Source: Trichaptum fuscoviolaceum
Taxonomy: Eukaryota > Basidiomycota > Agaricomycetes > Hymenochaetales > Trichaptaceae
DNA: 64,000 nucleotides
NCBI GenBank assembly: GCA_910574455.1
Contig: CAJSYZ010000008.1
Coordinates: forward strand, 802,637 to 866,636
Reading direction: 5' to 3'
The translations under genes were made by a program, and so were the position numbers. Positions 34,596-45,905 of the stretch are shown here, piece after piece. Within the stretch, counting starts at the first letter, position 1. Each line of letters begins with the position of its first letter. The notes below the pieces were generated by a model. The model made no database searches and was not told the origin of the DNA. It saw nothing but the letters and a program-made list of their open reading frames with translations.

Positions 34596-35700
34596 TTCTT
34601 CGATAGACGATTACTTGCTGGTTAGTTCAGTCATAAACAAGGAGATTGGCTTTAATATCATTCCTGTAAGTATCTACTCTCATTGTCATCCATGTGAGAC
34701 ACTATGACGCGCGGTCTTGCCCCTAGCAATACGGAGGATACATCGCACCAGCACCGCGACCACCGAACTCCTAAATGTCAATGCTAACCTCCTTTTCGAT
34801 CATATGCCTTCGATTTGATTAGTCAAGGTCTAACAAAGGACATGCATTGGAATTGTGAGTCAGTAGGCTGTTACAATTATAAGTATATGAAACGGACTGA
34901 CATAAATACCATACATTGGCGGAGCTTGAGAAACACAGGTCCGCAGATTAAGCGGGAGCGATGAGAACTTCTTGGAACATCGTGAACACTGGTGGGAGAG
35001 ACAGTGAGCCGGGTATACCTGAACTTCCGCACGAGACTAAGTTACTGAATAATCCCGTAGAAATTGGATCATTGTGTAGAATGTACGAGGCTAACCCATC
35101 TGACCTTCCCAAAGCTACACAACTTTTGACAGCCATTGTGACAATGAACTCCACGGATAGCAAAAGCATCAAATTAGCTGCGGCATCTAATTCATCTGCA
35201 CGAACCTGCAGAAGATAGGATCGAGACTTTTTTGCCAGAGCGCCCCGTAATTAACCGGCCAGCGTTATTGTGTATTTCAAGAAAAGATCAGTCTGGACAA
35301 GGCACAACCAGTGGTGTACATACCTAACGTTACAGGTACGAGATGTATGAGAAAGTAAGACCCAATCCATGTTGCATGATCCTCTTGATACCCGGTTTCT
35401 ACCCCCGCAAGTCAGATCATCGTGATAAGCGTATCGGAAGGAAAAACCAGAGCACTGCAAACGACGGTCATTAGTGTCCCTACCAGAAAAACCCGAAGGG
35501 TAAAGATAGTTAATCTACGTATATCCCGCAAGCAATTTCAGCGCTCGGACTGTGTTCAAGTTGCCCAGAAATCCTGCACATGAAAAGATGATACAGGGAA
35601 AGAATACTAGAATTTCAATATATAAGGATTCAGATTGCCTATGATGTCGAACAGACTTCCGGAAACAACTCACTCAAACGACTCACTCGGAACCAAAGTT
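34596..35700. other. Spacer
   Basis: About 1.1 kb. A minus frame at 34948-35172 has a hydrophobic start (MMLLLSVEFIVTMAV) but lacks the terminal CxC and is not called. Confidence 0.4.
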
Positions 35701-35910
35701 ATGCAGAACAGCGTTTCATCGATAATTCTCGCAACCTTATTCACAGTCATATCGATGTCAGCCCTCGCTGGCGCAGTGCCAACGGCAACCGCTCTGTCGA
35801 CCACGGCCATCCCTGCTCCGAGTCCTTCTACAGTGAAGCCATTGTGTCTCTTTGTATGCCCGCCTGGTGTGCACTTCGGAACTGACGGCAGTATTTGCCA
35901 TTGCCCTTGA
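35701..35910 (+). CDS. Small secreted cysteine protein 5 (69 aa)
   Basis: I use the Met at 35701 because it starts a good signal peptide (MQNSVSSIILATLFTVIS...ALAGA); an upstream in-frame Met at 35635 would add a polar extension. The mature part is Ala/Thr/Pro-rich and ends CLFVCPPGVHFGTDGSICHC-Pro. That tail is nearly identical to the gene at 36742, so the two are recent paralogues. Confidence 0.75.
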   Translation: MQNSVSSIILATLFTVISMSALAGAVPTATALSTTAIPAPSPSTVKPLCLFVCPPGVHFGTDGSICHCP

Positions 35911-36741
35911 ACGTGAGATTTTGTCCCCCTTTACCAGACATAGATTCACTGACTAGTTCAAGCAGTACCTTTCTCATAAATCTCCTCGGAAAAGCCTGGC
36001 AGGAGCGGACAGTACGTTAGGAGAAATGAGATCGAGTTGAATAGGATGCTCAATTATCACCAATTTGCTTCCACAGACCGGCGACCCGTTGTAGATGAAA
36101 GATGTTCGGTGCAAAGCGAGTCCGACGATGGGCGGCAAAATGCAGGATGATCGATGTTCTAAAAGTAGACTGAATTAGCATTTAGACACATTTACATCAT
36201 TGATCGGCGTTCTTTCCAAACACCAAATTCCAGGTGAAATGGTCCCCTGGCAAAAGAAAGACACGTTCCACAGCAAAGTCAGGGTCGTCGCAGTTGCTCC
36301 AGGCAACTATGCAGTCGGCTAAAGCGTCAAACCCCCTTTGTCCGTAGGGGTTAACGGCGAAACGGCCAGTGACGTGGGAGTGGGACCGGCAACGCCAAGT
36401 CTCGGACACACCTGGACGGCACTGGCAGCCCCATCATTTATCAGCTAAGGGACCGATAATTATCATACCACCCTTACAGAAAGAAGAAAATTATCCAATG
36501 TTTAGTCGAGAACAACAGAAGAATGGTATCACATAACCTCTGGCGCATGACATGGAATGCCGAGAGTAGTAGATGGACAAGTGCGGCATACTGTCCGTAC
36601 TACCCTGTGAGTTGAAGAGGCACACATAAATACGAAAGGCAAAGAAGTTATTCAGCTCAAATCAAACAACCTCTCACCAAACGTCCCTCTCACCATCGCT
36701 TTCAATCCATCTAATCACCCACTCAACAGTCAACAATAAGT
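35911..36741. other. Spacer with possible extra family remnant
   Basis: On the minus strand near 36550-36610 a segment reads VCRTCPSTTLGIPCHAPE, which recalls the cysteine-pair family but has no signal peptide or CxC tail in reach. A CT/TC-rich stretch at 36655-36735 is probably the promoter/5' UTR of the next gene. Confidence 0.4.
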
Positions 36742-36936
36742 ATGCGCTTCACCTCTGTTGCTTTCTTCGTCGCTAGCCTCCTCGCAACCTCAGTGTTTGC
36801 CAGTCCCAGCCCACAGGATACAGCAACAGCAACAACGACAGCTACAGTTTTCTCGCCTTCTGGCATTCGCTGCGACTTCGTCTGTCCTCCTGGCGTACAC
36901 ATTGGGAGCTCCGGCTCTATCTGTCATTGCCCTTAA
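36742..36936 (+). CDS. Small secreted cysteine protein 6 (64 aa)
   Basis: MRFTSVAFFVASLLATSVFA is a strong signal peptide. The mature peptide is short (SPSPQDTATATTT spacer), then CDFVCPPGVHIGSSGSICHC-Pro at the stop. The tail differs from the gene at 35701 at a handful of positions, including FGTDGS/IGSSGS. Upstream CT-rich leader and CAACA-type context before the ATG fit a well-expressed fungal gene. Confidence 0.78.
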   Translation: MRFTSVAFFVASLLATSVFASPSPQDTATATTTATVFSPSGIRCDFVCPPGVHIGSSGSICHCP

Positions 36937-37801
36937 GGTACGTCAACTTAGTAAGCCATGCTCTTAATCTCATGCTTACCGTAACTTGTACGAGTAGCTT
37001 GGCATTTGATGGACGCTGGGATCATGGTCTACTTCACGATTTTTTCCGTCGTTGATTATAGGCATAGCATTGCTGAAAGATTGTACGACTATGAGTGAAT
37101 GAATCCTGCAATTAATCCCAATTACTTACTAAGATGCTCGAGTTCGCCGTTGAGGAAATACATTCCATACAATGCTAACATTGATGTATGATACATCAAT
37201 GTTAGCATCATAATTCTCTCAATTGGGATTGTCTGTTTGGGCTGTTGCAGAAAGGACCGACAATAGTCATGGTGATTTCTTGTTCGCTGAAGTTTTTAGT
37301 TTGCTTTCATCCTCGAAAAAACATTATTTAAGACGTTGGCTCGTTCGCTGACTTAAGCTTGTCGATGTATGTTGTCATTGCCAGTGCATGTCGAAGATAA
37401 ATCAGTCCCACACCGTTGGAGGCGAGGATCCTTCAATTATTAGCGGAATGGTAAACACTATGCATATACATAAATCGGGTTTCTGGCCAATGTAACAAGT
37501 TCCAGTCAGTATCTGAAGTGAAATGTTTCGACTAAACGTACCTACAGAAGCACTCTCACCCGTACAAAAGACCCAAGTACACTAAATTGCATCCGCAACT
37601 TGAAGCATCGTTCCATACTTCCCATACACGGCACTTTCGGTCACGACTAACTCCATCTGTCGTGTTTTCCTTCGTTTACGCCAGAGTCTGAGCGACGCGA
37701 CATTCCGACTCAGCCACGTAATATAATAGGTCCTCTTGTATACATGCTGTTGAGGAAGCGAAAGGCGGGATGCAAAAGGACGACCTGTCTCTGACTCTTT
37801 G
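36937..37801. other. Spacer with a perfect hairpin
   Basis: No gene supported. It contains the 37-nt palindrome described separately. Confidence 0.45.
37172..37208. repeat. Perfect inverted repeat, 18-bp arms, 1-nt loop
   Basis: The arm ATGCTAACATTGATGTAT is followed by a single G and then its exact reverse complement. AT-rich, in the spacer 3' of the last small secreted gene. It could be a cruciform, a bidirectional transcript end or a footprint of a mobile element. Confidence 0.9.
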
Positions 37802-38245
37802 TCAAATAGGCGGCGTTTCATTTGGAGAATCGTCGTTCGGTTTATACACCCTCTTCAGATGTCGATACTTTCTGAGTGAATAGAGTGCGAGAGTCTCTGA
37901 AATGAAACTGAGATTAGATACTGAAGAGTACATTAGTGTGAACTCGTACCGTTCTTGATATACTCGCCAAGCTTCAATGCTTTCTCGATCTCCTCAGGTT
38001 CAGTCAGAGTCCTGTTTCCTTTTCTTCTGTTATAATGATACCATCTTCGCGAGTTATGTTCTACGCACTTTCAAACAATCGTCTCATGCGGCCATTGAAG
38101 TCATATCTATTGAGCGCACAACAGTAAGGAAAAGCTTCAAATAGTAAGGTTGTCATGCTCACGAAGGGTCAGGATAATCGCGGCCCAGCCGATGCAATTC
38201 TTTATACAAAGCAAGTACACGATACCTCAAAGGATTGACCGGCAT
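37802..38245 (-). CDS. LYR-motif mitochondrial protein (LYRM5-like)
   Basis: Four short exons: MPVNPLRYRVLALYKELHRL, then YDFNGRMRRLFESA, RKGNRTLTEPEEIEKALKLG-EYIKN, and ETLALYSLRKYRHLKRVYKP ending NETPPI. Complex 1 LYR family proteins bind acyl-ACP and act as mitochondrial assembly or regulatory factors; the YDFNGRMRRLFE and EEIEKALKLGEYI wording fits the LYRM5 branch, which modulates electron-transfer flavoprotein. Introns are about 40-60 nt. The second donor is taken at gtagaa to keep the frame. Confidence 0.78.
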
Positions 38246-38651
38246 ATCCGTAAGTCGTCGCTGTCGCTGTCGTCGGCGTCGACGTGCTCAACGATGTACG
38301 GGGGAGATGGAAGCTGGGTATGCCACATATTTGGACTTGTTTGTGCATCATGATATGCCGGTGACGTAGGACGAACTTGAAGCCTCGCGGTCTTCCCAGT
38401 CTGCAGCTTCAGTTGACTTCAACGGCGAATTCTGGTCACTACGATGATCAGCCGCAATCGCCTTCCCTGCCCATCACGCGCTCAGAGAAACTGACTATAT
38501 GTAGGGGTAAAGGGGACTCTGCAAAACGCTGCTGGCATCACCTCTTTATCTCGAACCACCATCATCTCGGCAAACGCGTCCTCTTCGTGACGTTCGGGCT
38601 GCAACTTACAGGAAAAAGAAACAAACAGCGTCAATGGCTATCTTCTCTAGG
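38246..38651. other. Divergent promoter between LYR gene and DUF1295 gene
   Basis: 406 bp between the two start codons; no specific motif recognised. Confidence 0.45.
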
Positions 38652-39933
38652 ATGATACCCACGCTTGCGAGCGCGTATGGATTCCAAGCTTGTGAGTAGC
38701 ATTAATCATGCCCATCGACATTTGACCAATGCACCGTATAGTGTGTGCCCTCGTTTTTGTTCCACAAGCCTCAGAGAAATATTACGATTTGTGCGGGGCG
38801 CTTGGCTTTCTTTCTACAACAATTGTATCACTTTATTACCCCGCGCTGAAGAACAAATATTATCTTGGCAAACCTGGTCCTTTGCCTGGTATCAAGTCCT
38901 TTGCACCACGTCAGCTACTCCTTTCTGGGTGCCTTACTCTATGGAGCGTGCGACTGGGGTACTTTTTGGCCTCTGTAAGTGCATGCGTGATCTATCTGCT
39001 CTGTTCGATAAACGGGTTCAAACTAGCGTGCGATTAAAGCCGGCGGTGATTCACGGTTTGACGTAGTTAAACACAAGCCAATGACATTCACGTTTTATTG
39101 GATGGCTCAAGGTATGCTCGTCCTATATTTGAGTCTAAGTTAAGCTAACATATACATATTAGCCACATGGGTCTTCTTAGTTGGGCTTCCGATTTACTTG
39201 GTAGAATTTGCCACGCGCCTGCGTAAGAAACATGTTCTGATTAAAAGTTGATATTCAGGTCAATGTTCTACCTGCTCGCCTGCATCCTGCATTAGGAGTT
39301 CGAGATTTCCTATCTCTAGGTCTATTTGCCTCGTCTTTCGCTTTTGAAGCTCTTGCAGATCATCAGAAGACCTCCTGGAGAAAAGCGAAAGACAGCAAGA
39401 AGCATGACCAGCCGTTCATCACCTCCGGGTTGTGGTCTATCTCACGTCATCCAAAGTGAGTATTATGTCTAACAGTCTTAAAAGGAGCTTATGGGTGATA
39501 ATAATAATACCTTTAGTTACGTTGGCGAAGTCGGAATTTGGACTGGAATGTGGGCACTTTCAACCGCTTCACTTCAGAGCAGTCACTCTACTTGGACGCC
39601 CCTTGTCGCGGCCGCCAGTCCAATTTTTACCTTCCTTCTGACCAGATATGTACGTTTTCCGTTTCGTTTTGGAAGGTTATCAGCATTCTTACAGAAACCT
39701 GTGCATTTACATTTAGGTTTCTGGCGTGCCACCTCTCGAGGTATTGTTTCCCTTCTCTTCGGACTGAATCTCTAATATCCTTCCCTTTTTTCGCAGAGAG
39801 CTGGGGACGAAAAATGGAGTGCTGATCCGAAGTGGAAAGAATACAAAAGGTACTTGAACAATCTGATACAGTTTATTTATTTGTTCTTAAATTTCACAAT
39901 AGGAACGTCCCCGTCTTCTGGCCTTTCCTTTAG
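38652..39933 (+). CDS. DUF1295 / steroid 5-alpha-reductase-like membrane protein
   Basis: Start MIPTLASAYGFQ; the first intron (gtgagt...cgtatag) joins it to LCALVFVPQASEKYYDLCGA. Family marks follow: GALGFLSTTIVSLYYPAL, RQLLLSGCLTLWSVRLGYFL, GGDSRFDVVKHKPMTFTFYW, LHPALGVRDFLSLGLFASSF, ADHQKTSWR, QPFITSGLWSISRHPNYVGE, and a tail DPKWKEYKRNVPVFWPFL. The SRHPNYVGE block is the cofactor-binding core of this oxidoreductase superfamily. Several hydrophobic segments predict a multi-pass ER membrane protein. About five introns of 50-70 nt. The substrate cannot be told from the sequence. Confidence 0.85.
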
Positions 39934-40658
39934 ATAGCTTGACCCCTTCACTCTTGCGAGTTGAACAGGGAATACAGATGTCATCTTGTAAGCCGTAGAA
40001 GTCACATCCAAAGGGATTAAATAACGAAGCCTTTCCTTATGCTCCAAGAATCGCAACGGTCTTCATGCGTATGAGTAACCATTTTACACCTCACTGGTGT
40101 GCGACGTACGTATAAGAATAGCTATCGAGTCTCAAGCTCACGCCAAGATGATTTCTCGGCGGTTCCGTGCCAGCTCACAGACATGAACTTAACCTATAAA
40201 TATAGAAACATGTGCCTGGCACGACTTCCGTGCATGAACGTTTGGAACAATTACGACGCATAAAGTGTGAAAGTTGCGCAACAAACCCTGTCTGGATGCG
40301 ACCTACCGTGACGAAGTTCTTCGAGGGCATTTGATTAAATAAATGAAGTCGTATGATGATCTCTATCACGAAGAAGGCGCCCAGGGGCCAGGTCTGACTG
40401 TTATCTTATCGTGGTCACGGTATCGGGTGGCGTAGTCCGTGCTTAGTCACGTCATCAACCTCTTCCGTCGACGCGGGCCCGCAGAAAAAATTATTGTGGC
40501 CTGATTTCCTCGACTGTTAGTATTTATCTAAGCTTGTCAGCATGCTCATTTTGTTCCGTCCTCCCTTCCCCTCCTACTTCAACCTCTTCGTCGAGGTTTG
40601 CTCGTCGCCATCCTATAGCTCAACGCTACTCCGCTCGACGACGGCGAGCTGAAATAAC
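39934..40658. other. Spacer upstream of ERG3
   Basis: 725 bp without a supported gene; a pyrimidine-rich stretch at 40555-40600 is the probable ERG3 leader. Confidence 0.45.
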
Positions 40659-41805
40659 ATGGACATCATCCTTAACCTCTGCGACCAGCTCATTCTCGAC
40701 AGAGTGTGGGCAACGGTCGTCCCCGCATCCGCGTTCGCGAGACCATCTGCTCCGGACTTGTTCTATTCGAGTCTCAATGCCTCCGCAACAGTCAAGCCTC
40801 TTCTCGGCTGGAGTTCTTCATGGGAGGACATACTCGCCTGGTCGCAACTACCACACCCCCAACTACCCTTATCCTTCTCTGAACTATCGCAAGCGTCTGC
40901 GTGGCCACGAGACTACCTTCCGAGGCAAATAATATCATTATCGGTGCTAACACTATTGGGCATTTTCTTCCTTTACTTCGTCTTCGCTGGCTTCTCCTAC
41001 TATTTCATCTTCAACCACGAAATGATGAAACACCCGCGGTTCCTTAAGGACCAAGTACGTCTGGAAATTACCACAAGCTTGAAGGCGTTTCCGGGGATGA
41101 CGCTATTAACGCTTCCGTGGTTCATCGCGGAAGTGCGGGGCTATTCACTACTATACGATGACGTGAGCGACTATGGATGGGCATACTTCTTCTTTTCCAT
41201 CCTATGGTGAGTAAATTCGTTTCTATTCGGATAACTCAATTGAGTCTGACTGTCCGTGAAGGTTCCTCCTGTTCACCGATTACTGCATCTACTGGGTACA
41301 CCGCGGGCTTCATCATCCGATTCTCTATAAGCGTCTCCACAAGCCGCATCACAAGTGGTTAAGTTCGTATTACTTCCGTTATGATTTTTCAATATCTAAC
41401 TCTGACGCACATTACCCTTTCGCAGTACCGACGCCTTTTGCGTCTCATGCGTTCCACCCAGTTGATGGGTACGCGCAATCAGTTCCATATCATCTTTTCA
41501 TCTGCCTTTTCCCGTTGCAACGACATCTCTACCTTGCGCTCTTTGTTGCGGTCAACTTCTGGAGCATCTTCATCCACGACTCCGATATGATCACAGGCCA
41601 TCCACTTGAGAAGATTATTAATGGTCCTGCCCATCACACGCTGCACCACCTCTACTATACCGTAAACTACGGCCAGTACTTCACATGGGCAGATCGCGCG
41701 TGCGGCTCGTACCGTCAACCGGCGAAGGAGCTGGACCCATTATTAGAGGTGAAAGCTGCAGAGGCACGGAGGCAGGAAAAGGCGAAAGATGGGAAGGCGG
41801 AGTGA
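40659..41805 (+). CDS. ERG3: C-5 sterol desaturase (ergosterol biosynthesis)
   Basis: Fatty-acid-hydroxylase superfamily enzyme that introduces the C5-C6 double bond in the sterol B ring, in the ER membrane, late in ergosterol synthesis. Starts MDIILNLCDQLILDRVWATV. Membrane spans around IISLSVLTLLGIFFLYFVFA and AYFFFSILWFLLFTDYCIYW. The di-iron histidine boxes are all present: HRGLHH, HKPHH and HHTLHH. Also FNHEMMKHPRFLKDQV, PTPFASHAFHPVDGYAQS and HDSDMITGH. Two introns: donor at 41207 after CTATG, and one after HKPHHKWL. The C-terminus is charged (EARRQEKAKDGKAE). The reading frame is intact. Confidence 0.93.
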
Positions 41806-42501
41806 TACGAAGCACAAAATTTTGACGACTAGACTGACGTGGAGTTCATGGACAATTCCTAGGACTCATTGCATTTGCATTTGACCACTCATCTCAATCA
41901 TCCTAAGCATTATTCATCTATCCTCGATTATGTATTATCAGGATTTAATCATTATTTTCAGTTCAGTTTCGTTGTTTATCTGTACTAAAACCAAATTTAC
42001 ACAAAGATTTGATAATACCACTAGACCGAAGCTATTTCAATGCTTTCAGCTACAGCCTCTTGAAGCGGACGCATACACTTTTCTACGTATGAATATAACA
42101 CTAGCAGGTCCTCGAATTCATTAGCACAGACAGGCACTTAGGCTGACATCGACAATTACGCATCGCCACTATTGCTTCTTCTATGTACATAGTACTTCAA
42201 AGGAAACAACAATTATCGGCGGCGGAGGCGTCTTCTACCGAATGGAGGGGAGTACCTCGATGTTATATCAGCGGTAAAAGAGTATATTACAAGTAAGGTG
42301 CTTAGGGATGAACGAGTTCGTTAACATTATACCATTAATTTGTTTTACTGATAGTTTACGTCGGGTTCCAATGTAAACTGTAATTCAACAATGATGACGA
42401 GTTAATTCAGTTAATCATACTGCTCTTCATTCACAGACTTGAAAACACTCTATCCTATCTGATCACTATTTCACCACACCTTGTGATGTACACGTATTCC
42501 T
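41806..42501. other. Spacer between convergent ERG3 and reductase genes
   Basis: About 700 bp, AT-rich, no gene supported. It contains both 3' ends. Confidence 0.45.
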
Positions 42502-43884
42502 TCATGCACCTTGGGCAACAATTGCCTCTACTTCTGGACGAATGGATGCCAGGAGATCAGGAGTACTCTTCAAGGGTCTCCACCCAATGGACAGCGACCT
42601 ATTGGCTACTGCTCGAGAGTTGCAGCCGAAGAATGGGGACTGTATAGGTGAAGATGTTGCATTAGCGAACAAGTCCGTGTTGAATATCAGACGACACGAC
42701 GTACCCCTCCAAAGTATTTATCAAGATCTTCTTGAGTGAAGGTCGTTGGCTCTGGGCTCTTTCCCTTGCCGAGTGCGACCAAGGCCTCTGCGATAGATTT
42801 GGCAACATCATACAATAGGTGTTCGCCTGATGCCCCGAAGTAATACCCCTCACGCCCGTGCGGGGTGCTCTTTGGATCTGCGCGAATCTTGTCAAAGAGC
42901 ACAATGTAAAGGTCCGCAACTGTAATTCCAAGTAAATAAAAGAACTTCTCTTGAAGAGATGAAATGCTCACCGTCGTCGACGTCCACGTTAGGCCACTTG
43001 TTCTTTCCCAGACCGACCATGCCGCCTTGTCCACGACCAAGACTGGCACGAATAAACATTGGGACCTGGATGGAGTGCGAGTGCTGTATTCCAGCCTGGG
43101 TAAAGCCGTTCTTCGCAATCCCATATATAGTCGAAGGACTGATGATATAGGTTTTAACGTATCCTATTTTGAGATTTAGTGAGAGATGTTTTCTCCATTA
43201 TACAACAAAAGGTCTTACCCTCAGAATCAGCGGCAGTGACGGCCAGTTCTATTGCTCTGAAAGGTTGCGTGGGACCTAGCGATTGAATGTCTTCGACAGA
43301 CGCATCGTCGTATATCTTCTCACTAGCGAACAATCCAGCCGCGTTGTCAGCAAGAACACCTGTCCCAGACTTAATGTGCGTTTTGAGTCCAAATCATTTG
43401 GCGTATCGAAGCTATAATATCGGTACGTACAGTATGAATGAGAGCTGGAGTCTTCCCCGTCCTTTCTTTGTATTTCTTTGCTCCCCTGAGAATGGCTTTA
43501 GTCGCGGGAAGGTTCCCAGCATCCGCCTACGCAGGATGCTTTGCATTAGCTAGCAGATCGCGGAAGGTGAGCATCAAACGGAGACGTACGATCGCGAACA
43601 CATAATCTGCTTCCGCTGCCAAATTCTCTAATTTGTCTTCTTCCTGGTAGCTTCCGACAATGGCATCTATCCCGAACTTCTCGCTGAAGATCTTCGCCTT
43701 TTCGGCACTGCGTACCAGGACTTTGAGATTGAAGTTAGCTACATCCTTGTGGTGAAGCAGGCGCCAGAGGACAGAGCCTCCGATATAACCTTTAACGTTT
43801 GATCGCGGAGTTAGCAGGTGAATATTAATTCCGTAAGACTGACGTACCCGTTGCTCCTGTCAGAAAAATGGTAGTTTTAGTCAT
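42502..43884 (-). CDS. NAD(P)-binding extended-SDR/epimerase-like reductase
   Basis: Start MTKTTIFLTGATG; an intron splits the dinucleotide-binding motif GATGYIGG. Then VLWRLLHHKDVANFNLKVLV, EKFGIDAIVGSYQEE, ADYVFAI, KTPALIHTSGTGVLAD, YIISPSTIYGIAKNGF, a PMFIRASLGRGQGGMVG segment, VADLYIVLFDKI, GREGYYFGASGEHLLYDVA, and after a last intron SPFFGCNSRAVANRSLSIGW ending VAQGA. The Rossmann motif and the STIYG block fit the atypical or extended short-chain dehydrogenases of fungi. No signal peptide, so likely cytosolic. About six short introns. Substrate unknown. It converges on ERG3 and its start lies 555 bp from transposon copy B. Confidence 0.83.
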
Positions 43885-44439
43885 ATTCTGAATATAGGGA
43901 TTGATGTTGGCTGAGATACTGCTTTGTTGGGCAGATGTGATACTAGGTTATGAATGAGAGTTGCCTGTAAAAACATTACGCTTTTATACGCTCCTACATC
44001 TATCCATGCGAGTAGACTCGAAAACATAGTCGATGTCCGATAGCGAGCAATAAAGGTTGAAAGCATGCTCTGTAATCAGCTTGATAATTGTTCACAAGGT
44101 CGCCGTGCTTAGCAAGGTACGCGAGATGACGGATGATGACAAAACCCGGGATTGATGGATGAATAAGTTCTCTTCAGAACAAATCGAACAAAATTACATT
44201 TTCTGACTGGAGCCGGTCAAGATAACAGGTGAACTCCGGCACCTCCGAGTCTCGTTATCTCTTTCAGAACCGGAAATGCTTGCTTGCTCTGCTGTTGTAA
44301 CGTTAGTCTAAAGGCTTTCTTGTTAACAACTGGTCAAAAAGTGAACGCCTGGACACTATACCACGCAAACATTATCCATCGATTGAGCATTTATCGTCTG
44401 CATCGAGTACATATGTCGTTCAGGACCCAATAGGACCTT
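43885..44439. other. Spacer between reductase gene and copy B
   Basis: 555 bp; promoter of the reductase gene expected. No palindromic words here. Confidence 0.45.
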
Positions 44440-44715
44440 CATCAGGGAAACTTCCTTTTGCTTACGGCGACTGGCGCGTCCTGGCGCGCCCTGAAGCTTT
44501 CTTAAATGGGTCGAAGCGCTGCCACGCCTGCCTGAAGGGTTGTCTGGCTGCCTGATGGCCTTAAAACACGGCGTTTCAGGATAAAATCAGTGCAAAAGGA
44601 GGGGAATTGTACATCAGGCGGCAAGCCAGGATTAAGTGAGGTTTAAGCACCGGCATGCCAGTGGGCAGTTCAAGTGCAATGGTAAGTGCAACATAAGTGC
44701 ATCAGTTTCGAAACG
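44440..44715 (+). repeat. Left terminal/subterminal repeat of copy B
   Basis: Homologous to 5381-5665 in the same orientation. It shares the first 33 nt with few changes and, further in, TTAAATGG, GCCTGCCTGAAGGGTTG, CTGATGGCC, TTTCAGGA, GTACATCAGG and GTAAGTGCAA at matching order. Confidence 0.75.
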
Positions 44716-44994
44716 GAAGTTCTCCAAATTGGATGTCATCACTCAACTTTGATGCTGTGTATCATTGCACTTACCAACTTGAATACATATTATATCTGAT
44801 AAACACATGCCAGCAATATGATATTTCTAATCTTTCATAGTAAAGTAAAATGTTTGTTCTGGTGGAAGCGAGAAAACAATTTGCACTTGAAGGAGCACCG
44901 CTACTACTACTACTAGTACTAGAGTAGTACTAGCCTGAGTCATGCCTGTGTCGATTTAAGTTGTTGTGGAAATTTTGAAAAGTCAAGCCCTGAA

Positions 44995-45417
44995 TCATAG
45001 AGAGAGACTGGAAGATGGTAGACTACTTGTAAGTGAATAAACAGTGCTGAGGCAGGAAGTTATACATACCCTAGCATTTTTTGAACGAACCTCACACCTC
45101 TCATAACAACCGACGCTGCCACTAGTAGCGTCAGAATTCTCCGAGTCTATCGTATATATTGTAGGAAACAAAGGGTCAGCTCTCAATCTGTACTGAGATA
45201 GTAAACGGCTTGAATCACCTTTGTCAATCGCGTCCTCTTCGTCCAACTCGCGCCTTCCTCCGACTCGGACTCCGCAATTAGACATAAATGCTGCTATGAA
45301 GCGCAGGATAAAGGTTATAATGTTGAGTAGCATGACAGTTAATGATCGCGCGAGCATAGGATATTTAGCAAAGAGATATTTTGTCCTCCTTTTATAACTT
45401 GAAGCTGTTTGAACCAT
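44995..45417 (-). CDS. Small membrane protein of unknown function
   Basis: Starts MVQTASSYKRRTKYLFAKYP, followed by one membrane segment (LTVMLLNIITFILRFIAAFM) and a polar, acidic tail (GGRRELDEEDAIDKGDSS). A possible 44-nt intron (gtatgt...acaag) near 45026-45069 would change the last residues to SSLPSSSLSL; both readings end at 44995. No family recognised. Found only in the left arm of copy B. Confidence 0.45.
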   Translation of the reverse strand: MVQTASSYKRRTKYLFAKYPMLARSLTVMLLNIITFILRFIAAFMSNCGVRVGGRRELDEEDAIDKGDSSRLLSQYRLRADPLFPTIYTIDSENSDATSGSVGCYERCEVRSKNARVCITSCLSTVYSLTSSLPSSSLSL

Positions 45418-45529
45418 TCTTCTGGATTATTCGAAAGAGCGCTCACCGCACACCGCCTGCGAGTCCGAGTCACACTGCGCAGCGCTCTGATTCTGATGGA
45501 AGAGAATAAATCCGCTTTAGTACGAAATC

Positions 45530-45905
45530 AAGTAAAGTTCATCTTGAAGTCGTCTTCTTGATTTCATTACTCTGAAGAAGCATTGGGAGACTTTGTTATA
45601 TCTGATTTCCGAAGTTGATCCGGAAAAAAGAACTCACAAAATTTTAAGAGATCGAGTCACAGTCATCTTGAAGCTGTCTTCATTTCTCTGAAGAAGCATT
45701 GTGAAGACTTTGTGATATTTGATTTCCGAGGAGACGGAAAAAAGGAACTCACGAAATTTTAAGAGATCGAGTCACAGTCATTTTGAAGCTGTCTTCATTT
45801 CTCTGAAGAAACATTTAAAAACTTCGTGATACCTGATTTCCAAGGACTCGGAATCGGTAACGGAAAGAAGGAACTCACGAAATTTCAAGAGATCGAGACA
45901 CATTC
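45530..45905. repeat. Three tandem copies of a ~120-bp unit
   Basis: Units begin near 45530, 45655 and 45775. Each contains CATCTTGAAG(C/T)(T/C)GTCTTC or the CATTTTGAAG variant, CTCTGAAGAA(G/A)CATT, TGATTTCC and GGAACTCAC(G/A)AAATTT, ending with AAGAGATCGAG. Copies differ by substitutions and small indels. No open frame. Confidence 0.85.

Noticed and set aside
34948..35172. Seventh small secreted protein on the minus strand
   Set aside because: Hydrophobic start but no terminal cysteine pair and no homology to the other six.
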